From contig JAZBQD010000027.1 in NCBI GenBank assembly GCA_036583965.1, positions 26,109,001 through 26,173,000 of the forward strand: DNA of 64,000 nt, written 5' to 3'. The translations under genes and the position numbers were made by a program. Under the pieces are notes generated by a model. That model saw nothing but the letters and a program-made list of their open reading frames with translations. It had not been told where the DNA came from and made no database searches. The DNA comes from Prunella strophiata. Its lineage: Eukaryota > Chordata > Aves > Passeriformes > Prunellidae. This document shows, piece by piece, positions 35,252-46,071 of this stretch. Position 1 is the stretch's first letter, and every line of letters starts with the position of its first letter.

Positions 35252-35270
35252 TGATTGACAGCTGTCAATC
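35252..35270. promoter_or_regulatory. Perfect palindrome of two PBX/MEIS-type sites
   Basis: GATTGACAGCTGTCAATC (35253-35270) is an exact 18-bp palindrome. Each arm carries TGATTGACAG or its near-complete reverse, the classic PBX-MEIS/PREP composite site; the left arm with T at 35252 is a full ten-base match. The centre CAGCTG is also an E-box. Binding is inferred from the motif. Confidence 0.6.
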
Positions 35271-35289
35271 TCCTATCCTTGCTGGGGCT

Positions 35290-35584
35290 CTCCCCAGAGC
35301 CCCCGGGGTTGCTGCTGTCCTGGTCCCTGCTGTTGCTGCCCTGAGGGGGCGGTCAGCGCCGCGGGCCCGCTCAGCAAGGAAGGGAAGCCTGTCCCTATTT
35401 GTCACCGAGCGTGGGGCCTTGGAGGTGAATCAGATGCTCTGCATTAGTAGATGTAATCATGGCAAGCCTTGGTGGTGCTGGCTGCAGCAATCTGTTTGCT
35501 GGCTGACAGCGAGCTCGCCGCCGGCAGCGCGGCCCCGCGGGACGGGGCCTGGAGGGTGCTGAGCAGGGGTTCTTCCCGTGAGGG
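35290..35584. promoter_or_regulatory. Isolated CpG-rich patch in the gene desert
   Basis: Two CpG clusters (about 35345-35375 and 35510-35550: 'gcgagctcgccgccggcagc') flank a middle of unique sequence containing 'gtaatcatggcaag'. No gene start is visible. The patch ends where an LTR begins. It could be an orphan CpG island or an enhancer. Confidence 0.5.
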
Positions 35585-36025
35585 TGACGCCTCAGGATTT
35601 TAGCTTTTGTGGTTTTCATCTATTGGGAATCCTGTAATTCTTCAGTGTGTGACCCTGTCTCCATATACAGTGTTAGCTACTGGCTTCCCATTTTGGTCAG
35701 ACACAGCAATTCCTCTCCAGGCCTGGGAATCAAGGACACCCCACAGCCTCAGGCCTCAAGAAATGTGAAATAGAAGTGAGTCGATGAGGAGCAAGCTTGG
35801 GGTAAATGACTTCATTAACTCAAGCTATAACTGGAAGATTAACCCCCAATATGCAAATGGACTAAACGTATAAAAGTATGAAAACCCATGACCCATTTTG
35901 GGTGTAGCCCCTGGGAGGCTTTGCCTGCCAAAAACATACTTGAAGGCCCTTCAATAAATATAACAGCTTTTTATTCCCTTAATTTTGTCTGGCCTCTGGT
36001 TTTAGGTAAGCCCGAAAAGGCATCA
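35585..36025 (+). mobile_element. Solo LTR of an endogenous retrovirus (copy A)
   Basis: LTR-like layout: 'gcaaatggactaaacgtata' before a TATA-like 'tataaaag', and an 'aataaata' polyadenylation-type signal near 35954. It ends 'aaaaggcatca'. It aligns with the nested LTR at about 46360-46911, which shares 'aatggactaaa...tataaaa' and the terminal 'aaggcatca'. No coding region is present; the exact 5' edge and target duplication are not resolved. Confidence 0.7.
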
Positions 36026-37540
36026 AGTCAGGTGGGTGAAATCCTGCTCTCAAGCTCATGGGTGGCAAATCCAACAGAGTGGATTGCAGCCAAGCAGATT
36101 TCGGGTTTGGAGAGTGCCCCATGCTTTCAGGGGTTTCTCTTTCCCTTGGTTATCCTTAAAGAGGTCTGCTGCTCCTTTCAGTTTACTGGCATCCCCCAGT
36201 TTTGCATTTGTCTCCCTTGCTAATGCTGCAGTTGGTGCCAGTGCTGCCTGGGGTTTCAGACCAGCCTGGGATCAATAGGGGAGCACTTGCAAGCATCATA
36301 TTAATTGAGTCTTATGTTGAGAACCCTTGTGCTATTGATTGTAACAGTAACTTCAGCTGGAATTTGGGAAGCACTTACTTGAAGTCGAAAAAATGAGAAG
36401 AAAGCAGAATGCTGGGTGATTGCATTGACTTCATTTCCAGAGGATTACACTGTAATAATTGTGTGTGTCCAGTCTGCTTTCATTACTTGTCCCTCTAATG
36501 AAAGTACCAGGAATGCTTTCAGATTTCAATATGCAGGATTACAGGGCTTGCTTGGAGCAAGAACCAGAGTACAGTGGCCAGGAGCAATATGAGAGACTTT
36601 ATCTTAATAACCAGCAGAAGATACCCACTCACCCTGCTGTCTGCCCCACTCACATCCTTTTCTTTGCTTTCCTTCCTCTAGAAAAAAGGAGAAAAAAAAA
36701 AAAAGGAAACAAAAATGCCAATTACTGACTGAGAACATGAATTTTTCATTGACCTCCTGTAATACCCCACAAAGCTCAGGAGCCTGGAAAGTAATGAAAT
36801 GAGATTTCTTCAAAGAACAAATGAATGAGAGATGATGACTGTCTGGACCAAAAGTGAGATGAGGGCATTGTCAAGGGCCTGCCTTTGAGGTGAGGGAAGG
36901 ACAGGGCTGCTCTGGGGTCAGGAGGGATAACAGGAGGTGCTGAAGGCTCATCACATATCTCTACTTTTCATTCCAGCCCAGGGGTTCCCCTCTCTGCTCT
37001 GCAAGCAAGTGCTCAGATTATAGGATTGTGGGATGCCCTGAGGGGTTGGGGCAACCTTAGCATGGGTTGTGCAGCTCTGTTGTGTTTTGGGTTTGTTGCT
37101 TTTCTTCTTTTCTGACACACAGCCTTCCACTGAAGCTCTTGGTGTGGGGCAAAGTGCCCCAAATACACCCAGGCTGGGGATGCTTTGGCTGCCAAATGTC
37201 CTTCCCTGCTTTGCAGAGCTCTTTGTGGAGGTGCCCTGAGTGCTCAGAACCCCAGGTTTGGGACCAAACTTGCTGGGATCTTGTTGCCATGCTGGGGCTT
37301 TCTGGGGACTTCAGTTGTTTTTTAATATGCTGCTTTGCAATAACCCCACAAAAGCTGCTCTCAAAATAATTTATTATTTTTTTATAAAGCCCCCCCCCCT
37401 TTTTTTTTTTTTTTGTTGTTGTTGTTTTAAGATGCTGTCAAATTGCACTTCTTAAGATTCATGGTGGATCTCCTCTGCCTGACTCTATTACCCAATTTAA
37501 ATACACAACAGCAAGAGGGGTTGAATGCCACTGTGTTAAC
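36026..37540. other. Intergenic, no gene recognised
   Basis: Possible AT-rich conserved text at 36285-36520. A simple tract of C10 followed by T and TTG repeats lies at about 37389-37430. Nothing coding. Confidence 0.5.
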
Positions 37541-37880
37541 ATGGTGCCAGAGACCTCTGCGAGGTTGTTTGTTAAAAGCAAATTGTACCTGTTAAGGGGC
37601 TGGGAAGGGGAGCACAGCTGCTGTTAACTGCTTTACCAAATTGACTCTGACTCATTCGTTTCAAATGAAAATTGAAATGCTTTTGACTTCTCCTTTTTCT
37701 TCTTCTTTTTTTTTTTTTTTCTTTTTTTTTTTTCCCCATCCTTCCAGTGGCAAATTTGCTTTACTTAACGCTAAGTGGGGATCATTTCTTGTGATTACTG
37801 AAAAATGCATCATAACTTTTGATTACGCTGCTATTAAGGATGCAGAATGGCAATTGCTGCTGCTCGCAGAGAGGGAGAGA
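37540..37880. promoter_or_regulatory. Candidate conserved non-coding element with AP-1 site
   Basis: Motif-dense unique sequence on both sides of a T-rich tract (about 37690-37735). It holds a perfect AP-1 TGACTCA (37648-37654) and AT-rich cores such as 'tgattactgaaaaatgcatc'. Function is inferred. Confidence 0.35.
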
Positions 37881-38369
37881 GAGAGAGGGAGCGCTGCTGG
37901 AAGAGCGGCTGTAACCCTTTGCTGTGCTGAGCGCTGTGCAGGAGGTGGAAATGCTGCTGCTCTCGGCCCCAGGCTGCAGGGGCGGGACCTGGGGTGGAAT
38001 TTGGGCGGGGTGGGCACAGCTGACCCCGGAGGGATGCAGTGATGAGGGCTGGAGCATCGCTGAGCCGCCAGAAGTTTTCCTTGTGTAGGGGTTAATGATC
38101 CTCTCTTGAAATGAAAACACCTTGGGAAGGCTGGTTGTTGTTTGGAAGGAGGAAAAATTAGGGGGATGGAGAGGGAATGCTCCTGGCAGCAGGATCAAGG
38201 ACACACATCCCAGGGTTGTGGAGGCTCTTTGGTGGGATGGGCGTTTCTGCCAGGGGCTTGCCAGCAGGGAAATGGGAAGCGAGGGATCCTGGAGTGCCCA
38301 GGGACACTGTCCTCAGTGCTGGGGAAACTGAGGCAGGGAAGGGAAGGTGGGAGGAGGAATTGAACCACT

Positions 38370-38745
38370 GAGGGAGCTGGGGGTGCTCAGCCTGGAGAAA
38401 AGGAGACTCAGGGGTGACCTCATCACTCTCTGCAGCTCCTGAAAGGTGCCTGTGCTCAGCTGGGGTTGGGCTCTTTCTCCAGGCACAGAACCAGAGCACA
38501 CAGCCTCAAGCTGCACCAAGGGAAATACAGGTTGGATATCAGGAAAAAGTTTTTTACAGAAAGAGTGATGAAGTTGTGGAATGGCTGCCCAGGGAGGTGG
38601 TGGAGTCACCATCCCTGGGTGTGTTTAACAAAGCCTGGATGTGGCACTGGGTGCCAGGGTTGAGCTGAGGTGTTGGGGCTGGGTTGGACTCGATGATCTT
38701 GGAGGTCTCTTCCAACCCAGTGATGCTGGGATTCTGTGAATGCTT
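38370..38745 (+). mobile_element. CR1 LINE 3' tail, well preserved
   Basis: Near-consensus CR1: 'ggtgctcagcctggagaaaa', 'ggaggtggtggagtcaccat', 'ggttggactcgatgatcttg', 'ggtctcttccaacccagtga' and terminal 'gattctgtga'. It appears younger than most copies here. Confidence 0.95.
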
Positions 38746-39104
38746 TACCTTGCACTGTGGTTTCCAGCAGTGAAGGCTTGACCTCAGGACCAGTGCCAGT
38801 GATGCTGATGAGCATTCTGGAGGATCCCTGATGGGGAAAATCCATCCAGGCCAGTGCAGAGAGCCCCTTCCTGGCTTGGGGAAGGTGTAATCGACTTTCT
38901 CCTCCTGCTGCTCAGCACAGGGGGCTGTAACCAGGGAGAGAACACCTGTGGGCTGCTGCAAAGGTGTGTGCCCAACATTGCAGAGGATTTGGGAGCTGAG
39001 GAGAGGAAGGGGGGTTTGTTCTACATGAGAGGGTCACAGGAACAAGACACTGGGGCTTTGGTGGTTGATCACTTCCACAGCTTGCCTGTTTGCAACCCTA
39101 TTGT

Positions 39105-39505
39105 AAAAGCAGGTGAGCCCAGTGACAGGGAAGATGCATCTGATTCCATGTTATCAGAAGGCTATTTTATTATTATATTATATTAAAGAATACTATATTA
39201 ACTGTACTAAAGAATACAGAGAAAGGATCCTAAAAAATGCTAAAGAGAATGATCAAAACTTGTGACTCTTTTTAGAGTCCCTGACACAGCTTGGCTCTAA
39301 TTTGCCAATAAATCACAACAACCCTACACCAGTGCCCAATGAAACAATCACCTTCAGATAAACAACCTCCAAACACATTCCACATGAGCACAACACAGGA
39401 GAAAGCAAATGAGATAAGAATTGTTTTCTTTCTCTGGGGCCTCTCTCTGCCTTTCCAGCTTCCCAGGAGAAAAACCTGAGCAAAGGAATCACATTCAGAA
39501 AATGT
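39105..39505 (-). mobile_element. Solo LTR of a passerine endogenous retrovirus, antisense
   Basis: Recognised text on the plus strand: 'ccatgttatcagaaggctat', 'ttaaagaatactatattaac', 'ttgccaataaatcacaacaa', 'aaacacattccacatgagca' and 'cccaggagaaaaacctgagc'. It resembles ERVK-type LTRs widespread in songbirds, remembered and not searched. Read on the minus strand the A/T-rich end supplies the polyadenylation region. No internal genes adjoin it. Edges are approximate. Confidence 0.75.
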
Positions 39506-40510
39506 GGGGGGCCATACAGCCCCTTCCCAAGGAGCTCTGCTGTTTGTTCTGCCCGTTTTGTAGCTCTCCAGGGCACCACCAGCCTCCTGTGGCTGCTTTA
39601 GCCCCTGTTCCCTCTCCGAACTACGTTTCCCAGAGTTCCTGCTCTGGAAGGGCTGTGCCGGGCAGCGCTGAGCCGCCTCTGAGGAGACGCAAGAACAGAA
39701 ATGTCGTAGGCTGCACTTAATTAAATCATAAATGCAGGGAGCAGCCACATCAGCTGTTTGGGATAGGTTTGGAAGATGGAGCTCTCTTTTTTTTTTTTTT
39801 TTCCCTATTTTTTTTTTCTTCTGCATTCCCTATTGCTCTGATGAATGCTGTGGCCAGCTGCAAACAGCTGGCTCTGTCTCATGCCTTGAAAAAACAGGAT
39901 TATTAGTGGGATTGAAAGGACAGGTGAGCTCTGTGGGGCTCTGGGATGCTCAGGGGAGTTCTCTGCACTGGCAAGGCTCACCTGCAAACACTTGGGTGCT
40001 GCTGCAAGGCTGGAAAAGTTAAAGATGGACAGAAGTGCATGGAATGATCAGATGCAGAGACCAACCTACAGAGCTAGGGAGAAATGTAACAGCTCCTAAT
40101 ATTGATGAGACAGCCAGTGCCCTCCAAGGAGAATTACAATTTCTGCTTTGTTTTCTTCTCTTTCTCCATGCCCCAAACTGAGCTTGGTAGCAGAACAGAT
40201 GTGGCTGGTCCACCCAGCAAAACGTGGTTGCAGGAAGGGGAGTTTTCACCAGCACTGGCAGCTGTGTGGGTTGGATTTCTTGGCAAGAAAGCACACAGGG
40301 GATCACACTTTTGAAAATGTCACATTTTTACCAGCTCACCACCTGCCCCACCCCCAGTTGTGGGGGTGTAACCCAATCCTTGCAGCTCACCAAGTTGGGG
40401 TTTGCTTTGTCTTGGGAGCATCCTCCTGGCTGGAGACTGTGGCTTGGCAATGTGGAAGGTGAACCAGTCTCAGCATTCCCAAAAGTACGTCCACACATGC
40501 ACACTTACAG
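39506..40510. other. Intergenic, no gene recognised
   Basis: Contains T runs at 39787-39803 and 39810-39820, and a GC-richer stretch at 39600-39700. No exon evidence. Confidence 0.5.
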
Positions 40511-40513
40511 ATA

Positions 40514-40590
40514 CACACACACACACACATATATATATATATCTATGTAGATGTGTGTGTATATATATAAAATACATATATATATTTTTT
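40514..40590. repeat. (CA)n(TA)n compound microsatellite
   Basis: A run of CA passes into TA, then 'gtgtgtgtatatatata' and further TA. The CA and GT arms are partly self-complementary around the TA core, so the tract can fold as a hairpin. Confidence 0.95.
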
Positions 40591-40629
40591 TGCTGGCAGC
40601 TGAGATAAAAGGGATATAATGAAAATGTA

Positions 40630-41120
40630 AACGAAAAACTTTACAGCAGGCATGGCCTGACAGAGGGAAGATTGATATCCCGTGATGCTTTGTCTTGATG
40701 AGACAATGAAAAATAACCACCACGGCAGCTGTGTCAATATCAGACTTGGTAATGCACCACTAGCTGTGGGTTTTTATTTAATCCGCTTTGCTTTAAGATG
40801 ATAACGGTTGTTACTTTTCAATGCCTGTCTGTCAGCACCCTGGCATTGCAATATTCCTCCGCAGCTTTGCGAGCGGGTTTCATTTATTTTAAAATACCAT
40901 TTCACACACTGCTGACTTTTAACAGTGTTCCGTGTGAGTTTGGGAGATTGAATAGTGACAGAAACAACACTTTTTATGAGAATACAGAATATTAAAAATG
41001 GGGCACAATATACAGATGGCAGTTTTCACTACAGCTTGTTTTTTTCCCCCCAACCTGCTTCTGCTACTCAGCTTCCCACTGAATGCATTTGTAGTAACAC
41101 CATAAATGTCACTTTCGCTG
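40630..41120. promoter_or_regulatory. Candidate conserved non-coding element (strongest in the window)
   Basis: About 490 bp without repeats and dense in AT cores and transcription-factor-like words: 'tttatttaatccgctttgc', 'gatgataacgg', and a MEIS half-site CTGTCA (40829-40834). Scattered CpG is kept inside AT-rich text. No open frame explains it. Regulatory role and conservation are inference. Confidence 0.45.
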
Positions 41121-42509
41121 ACTGCCTTTTGGCATTTTATTTAAATGGGAATTCAGTGCTTCCTGCTGCTGCTGCTGCCACTGCTGCATCCAGCTCCTGC
41201 TCTGCAGCAGTGCCACTGTGCTCTCCTCTTGCATCCAGTGCATTTCCCCTCAGCCTGGATCCAGGGGCTGCCAAAAGGGCGACAGCCCCAGCCGTGGCAG
41301 AGCAATGGGGGTGTGTTTGTGCACTCCTGATGCCTCTGGGAGGACATGGAAGGTCACTGAAAGCCATCCAAGAGTGGCTTCTGCTCGGTGAAATACTTTT
41401 CTCTCTGCTTGGCTTCTCTGAGGCCCTCATCTTGCCAGCAAAAAGGCAAAACCGTGTGCTGCTGTGATGGCACCGAGAGGCAGATGATAGCTGGAGTTAG
41501 CAACTCTTTATTTTAACTCCTGGGGCTCTTTTGGCTGCTGCCTGCCTAAAAATCTGGCTGCTTGCTTGTGTTCAGTTGCTGTGGTGTTGAAGGAGCCCTG
41601 TCCCCTCCAGGTTTCCTGGGGCAGAGAACAGTAAAATCTTCCCAAAAGGTGATACAGTCACATGGCAGATCCCTCTGTGAGCCTGGCTGCTGCTCCTACA
41701 GCCATGTGCATCTCCAAAAAATCTCCAGAGCTTGGGCTATGGAGAATTATGATGGGTGTCAGTCCTGATCTGTCTCCTGGAGAGAGCTGCTGGTCTGCCA
41801 GTGCTTTCCTGGGGAGCCACAAGGGCTGGAAAGCAACAGGGGAAGGGGTGAGCTGAGGGCTGGCTTTGATTTGCCCTCCATTTGTGTCTCAGAGTGGCTG
41901 GAGAGACCTCCTGGAGTGTCCTTCCTCCTTGGGAACAGGCAATTTTGCTGGCTGTTTGACCCCTGAGGGAAGAGAGTCTGCTGCTCCCTGGGTGCTGTGG
42001 CTGCACTCCAGCTTTTTGGGATATGAGTCTGGAAGCACAGGAGGATCCACACCCATATTCCCCAGCAACTCCTTCAGTGTGGGGAGGAAAGCCTGTGCAA
42101 GGCTCATCCTTGTTGTTTTCATCACCCTTCCCACTGCCAACAGCCCTGTTGACAGTCTGTGACAAACCCCTGTCCTCTCTGACCTCTGGGAGGGATGGGC
42201 TGCACTCCTGCCATCATCTTCTAACCCTGCAAGACACCAGAGTGGTTTTGGAGATGTTTGATTGCCTGGTTGTCCCAATTCTTTGCATAACTTTGGAAAT
42301 GTCTAAGTCTCTGCACATCCAGGCTGGAATGGTTTGAATGAGTTGTAAGGGGTGACTGTGGCAGAGCCTAGGAATCCTGCACCTTTGTGGGGAGGAAAAA
42401 CTGGTTTTGTTTGAAAATGGAAATATTGATTTTGGTTATCATGGGAAAGGAGGTAATGTGAACATTTTTGAGGTCTTTATTTGTAATTCTGAGGTGATGG
42501 CTGGTTGCA
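41121..42509. other. Intergenic, no gene recognised
   Basis: The frame at 41145-41330 starts with a Leu-rich, signal-peptide-like stretch, but this comes from a CTG/GCT-rich patch and has no supporting features. Nothing else is recognised. Confidence 0.5.
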
Positions 42510-42655
42510 GGGAAATCTTGCTCATCCCTGGAAGTGTTTAAAACCTGTTTGGATGAGGCTCTGTGCAATGAGCTCCTGGGGGAATGTGTCCCTGGGTTGG
42601 AATGAGATGAGATTTAAGGTGCTTTCCAACCCACATAATTCCATCATTTCTTTGT
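42510..42655 (+). mobile_element. CR1 LINE 3' tail
   Basis: 'catccctggaagtgtttaaa', 'cctgtttggatgaggctctg', 'gggttggaatgagatgagat' and 'aggtgctttccaacccacat' are CR1 3' UTR blocks; the octamer end is decayed ('aattccatca'). Confidence 0.88.
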
Positions 42656-44460
42656 TTCCTACCCAAGCACCCTGTAGAGGTCCCTGACACCACCAAATGC
42701 TTCATCAGGTTCTTTCAGTGTTTTGGAAAATGATCGACATGGGATTATCACTCTGATCTCTGTAAAACATTTCATTTTAATCTTTGAGTTGAAGAGTCAC
42801 TGTACAGGTGTACAAGGACATTATATAAAATATAATGACCTCAACCAATGTTTTTCCATCCTTCTGGTGACATTTTTGCTGTTGCACATTGTGGTACTGC
42901 AGGACTAAGTGCACCTGCATTCCTTGAGCCCTTCTGGGAGCCTGGAAATTTGTCCTTCTCTATTCCCCTGGGAAAAACCTGCTATTTTTGGCTTTGCAAG
43001 TTGCAGTGGCATCAGACTTGCAAGTGGTGATATTTTAATGTACATAAAGCTGTTTTCCAGTGCAGGCTGAATCTTCTCCCCTCTTGGTCCCAGGAGAGTG
43101 TTGTAGCAGGGGGTGGGAGGAGCAGAATGAGCCATTACTGAACAGGTTGACTTTCTAAGGAAAATGTGAGCTGTTTGAAAATGCTCCTACATGAGCAATG
43201 TTCCAGGCAATCCTGGGAGATGGATGAGCAGTGAGAGTGCAGGTGAGGCAGGCAGAGGCACTGGAGAAAATGCTGCTTTCTTGTCTCTGTCCCAACACAA
43301 ATAATTTCCACATAAATAGCTCCTATCTGTTATTTAACACTTAAATCATCAAAGTGTCCATCAGCAAGGAGCTCTTTTGTGCTGGATGCTCCACAAATAT
43401 AGAAGTGTGCACGTGGGGAGGCACAGAGAAGGTTTATGGCTCCTGTTTTAGGGCAAGGAGATGGTGCAGGTGACCTTCCCAGAGCCCTTAAACCCCATTA
43501 TCTATTCATCACCTATTGCAACAAAGCAGAGTTGCACAAAGTTTATCACCAGATCTGTGGTCTGATTTCCTAAAGTGAATTTAGGGAAGCTAAACCTTCC
43601 TCCTGCTGTCTGTGTAAAAATCACTCAGCTACACTTGTGCACGTGTTGTGTGTCCACAATAATGTTGTATTTGCATGATCCATCAGGAAAAAAATCAGAG
43701 TGCACCTTTAGCCTGATCCTTTTTGGCCTCTTGGCCATGAGGTAAGATGGATAACAGGGAGAACAGGCCTCATTTTAAGCTCTGCTGTTTTGGCTCTGCT
43801 GTAGCATTTCCTATAAATATTGTCTTTTTATTGTTGTTTTTTCCCAAAGCCATGGTGTGTGCCTACTACCAGTGGTTGCCAGGGTTAATTTAGTGGTTCC
43901 CAGCTCTGCCTGCATGGCTGTGCCAGGGAATACTGCTGAACTCCACAATTCCATGGGTAATGGATGACTCCTTACCAAGCAGAACAGATCCATTAACCTG
44001 AGGTAAAAAATAACATCTCCCTCCCTCTGGACATTTTTTTTTGCATGGGGCTGGGCAGTGACACTTCAATGGGGATGTGGGCTGGGCAGGGGTGGGTGTT
44101 GGTGACATGGGACTCCCAGGTCACAGCTGTGCCCTGAAGGATTGTCTCCCCAGGGATGGATGGGATGCCCTGCAAGCCCAGCTTTGCTCCCAGCTTGGCA
44201 TTTTTTTCAGGGAAGCAGGATTTTTCAGCCAGCAGGATTTTCTAGGATAAAGTGGAAGGGATGCTGAGGCATCTCCCAGTTTGAGCTCTCTGTTCACCAG
44301 TGTGAGGTGGTTATTCTGGATTCTCTTTTATGGTATTTTACAGGTGCACAGAGCTTTTCCTGTTGTCCACAGACCGTGTTTCATCCCTGAGAATGCTCAT
44401 TCTCCAGGAGCTGTGCCAAGTAGCAGAGAAGTTTCTCCCTTTGCAATATTTCTTTGGGAG
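42656..44460. other. Intergenic, no gene recognised
   Basis: Unique sequence. AT-rich, possibly conserved text lies at 43290-43350 and 43490-43600. No coding evidence. Confidence 0.45.
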
Positions 44461-44470
44461 GAAGGGTTTG

Positions 44471-44499
<29 letters not shown>
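44471..44499. repeat. Poly-T run (29 T)
   Basis: An uninterrupted T homopolymer shortly before the very AT-rich block. Confidence 0.95.
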
Positions 44500-44503
<4 letters not shown>

Positions 44504-44639
44504 CAGAACTATTGGTGTCACAGTGGCAGTTTGGGATTTTTGGAAGGGGGACTCAGCTTGGCTTGCTGCTGTTGAGTTTGTGGGTCCTGACAAGCCTCAT
44601 TCAGCACTTCTGGCACCCATCTGACAAACTCTATGTCCA

Positions 44640-45046
44640 GCAAATACCAAACATACAACTCTACAAAACAAAACAACAATTAATTTTCTTTTATTAATAC
44701 ATAAACATAAGTATAAAGACTTTAATAAAATATATTGTATAAACCTTTCCAACCATTCAATTTCTATACATAAAAATTACAACAATTACAAAAAAATAAG
44801 CAAACTCAAAATAAAATTTAAAAAATTAAATAATCTATTTAATTAGCTAAGCCTCACACCAATAGAAAAATAACTTTTTAAAATAAACATATATATCATA
44901 ATAATTTTCATAATTTTTATACCTTATCTACTTCAATATAGCCAACAAAGCTTTACAAGCAATCAAGCAATATTCATAATTCAAACAGGAGGGGAAAATA
45001 TTAAAACCCTAATTACTAAAACTTTTTAACTTTCAATACTAACAAA
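44640..45046. other. Very AT-rich block of unknown origin
   Basis: About 400 bp of A-dominated, T-rich sequence with sharp edges against normal flanks and no simple period. It contains 'aataaa'-type words on both strands ('tttattaatacataaac', 'tttaataaaatata'). It may be an unrecognised LTR or other mobile-element body, because a hairpin-rich end directly follows. I do not recognise the family. Confidence 0.5.
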
Positions 45047-45099
45047 CACTAGTGGTGGGTGCACTGACCAGGTGCACCCACCTGGTCAATTCACCAGTG
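45047..45099. repeat. Overlapping inverted repeats (alternative hairpins)
   Basis: GTGGGTGCAC (45055-45064) pairs perfectly with GTGCACCCAC (45072-45081). TGACCAGGTG (45065-45074) pairs perfectly with CACCTGGTCA (45079-45088). The two stems overlap and exclude each other. CACTAGTG-type words border the structure on both sides. Confidence 0.85.
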
Positions 45100-45824
45100 C
45101 TTCAAAAGGTTTAGGTTTGTGTCACCACTGAGATGGGACACTGGCTTTCAAACCTGGGGTCACCATGTCCTGGCACTGTGGGTTCTCTGCTGCACCCCCT
45201 GGCCAAGCTGTGTCACTTTGGCAGAGGTGGAGGCAGCGTTAGGATCTCAGGGCAGTGATTTGGGTGCAACTGGCCTCCCCAAACTTGGGCTGCAGAGGAT
45301 TTCCAGGAAGGATGTGCTGTGTGATGGCTCTGAGCTGCAGGGCCCAGGAGGTCACTTCAGTGTGCACAGTGGGATTCTTCCCAGCCCTCAAACTGGGGCT
45401 TTTGGGCAGGAGGTGACAATTCCATCCCAGGCCTGGTGCTGCAGTCGCTGCTTTTCCATCTCTCCTTCACTTAATTTGCTTTGGCCTTGTGTGAGGCTCA
45501 GAGTTTGGCTTGGATGGGTGGGATTAACCCTGCTCCTGCATTTTCCATGCCTTTTGTGCCAGGTCCCCAGCCCTGAGGAGCTGCAGCTCACCTGCACAGG
45601 GGTCTCTGCACAGCCTCCCACCCCTCAGGCACCCCAGAACCAACTCCCCTCTGGCTGTCACTGCGTGGACAAAGGCACCCTGCAGGCACTCGGAGCCCTG
45701 GCTGGGCTGAGCAGCTTTCTGTGCAGAGCCCTGAATCCCACGGGGAGTTCCCAGCCTTTCCATCATCTGTTGCAATCCCGTGGTTATTATGGATAGCAAT
45801 ATCAGTACCTGGAAGCTCTTTGGT
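45100..45824. other. Intergenic, open frame judged non-coding
   Basis: A 225-codon plus-strand frame (45119-45796) covers most of this GC-richer stretch. It lacks a domain, a good start context or splice signals, and its residues follow base composition. Treated as chance. Confidence 0.5.
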
Positions 45825-46010
45825 GGCAGTTGCTGTTTCAGAGGCTATTAAGCTTGCAGCTGAACACCTCTTTGTCTAAGCTGGCGCCTAATCTTTCACA
45901 TGACAATATCTTTACAGCTAGACCCATCTGGAGCCCGAGTCAAAATCAGATTCGCTTTCACTTGAAGCTGCAGATTTGGAGAATTACACTGTGTCAGCAG
46001 GGGAGGGGGG
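45825..46010. promoter_or_regulatory. Candidate conserved non-coding element
   Basis: A repeat-free block with 'ctattaagcttgcag', 'ggcgcctaatctttcac' and 'gagtcaaaatcagattcgct', ending just before the ERVL-type LTR. Conservation is suspected from texture only. Confidence 0.35.
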
Positions 46011-46071
46011 AGAGATTTTTGCTAAGAAGATGAAGGAGATATTGCCTTATCTGTGAAAGGCTGCAGAATGG

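Noticed and set aside
41145..41330. Short frame beginning with a Leu-rich, signal-peptide-like run
   Set aside because: The leucines come from a CTG/GCT-rich patch; no downstream domain, splice donor or promoter is visible.
45119..45796. 225-codon plus-strand frame
   Set aside because: No domain, no homology recognised, and composition follows local GC content.
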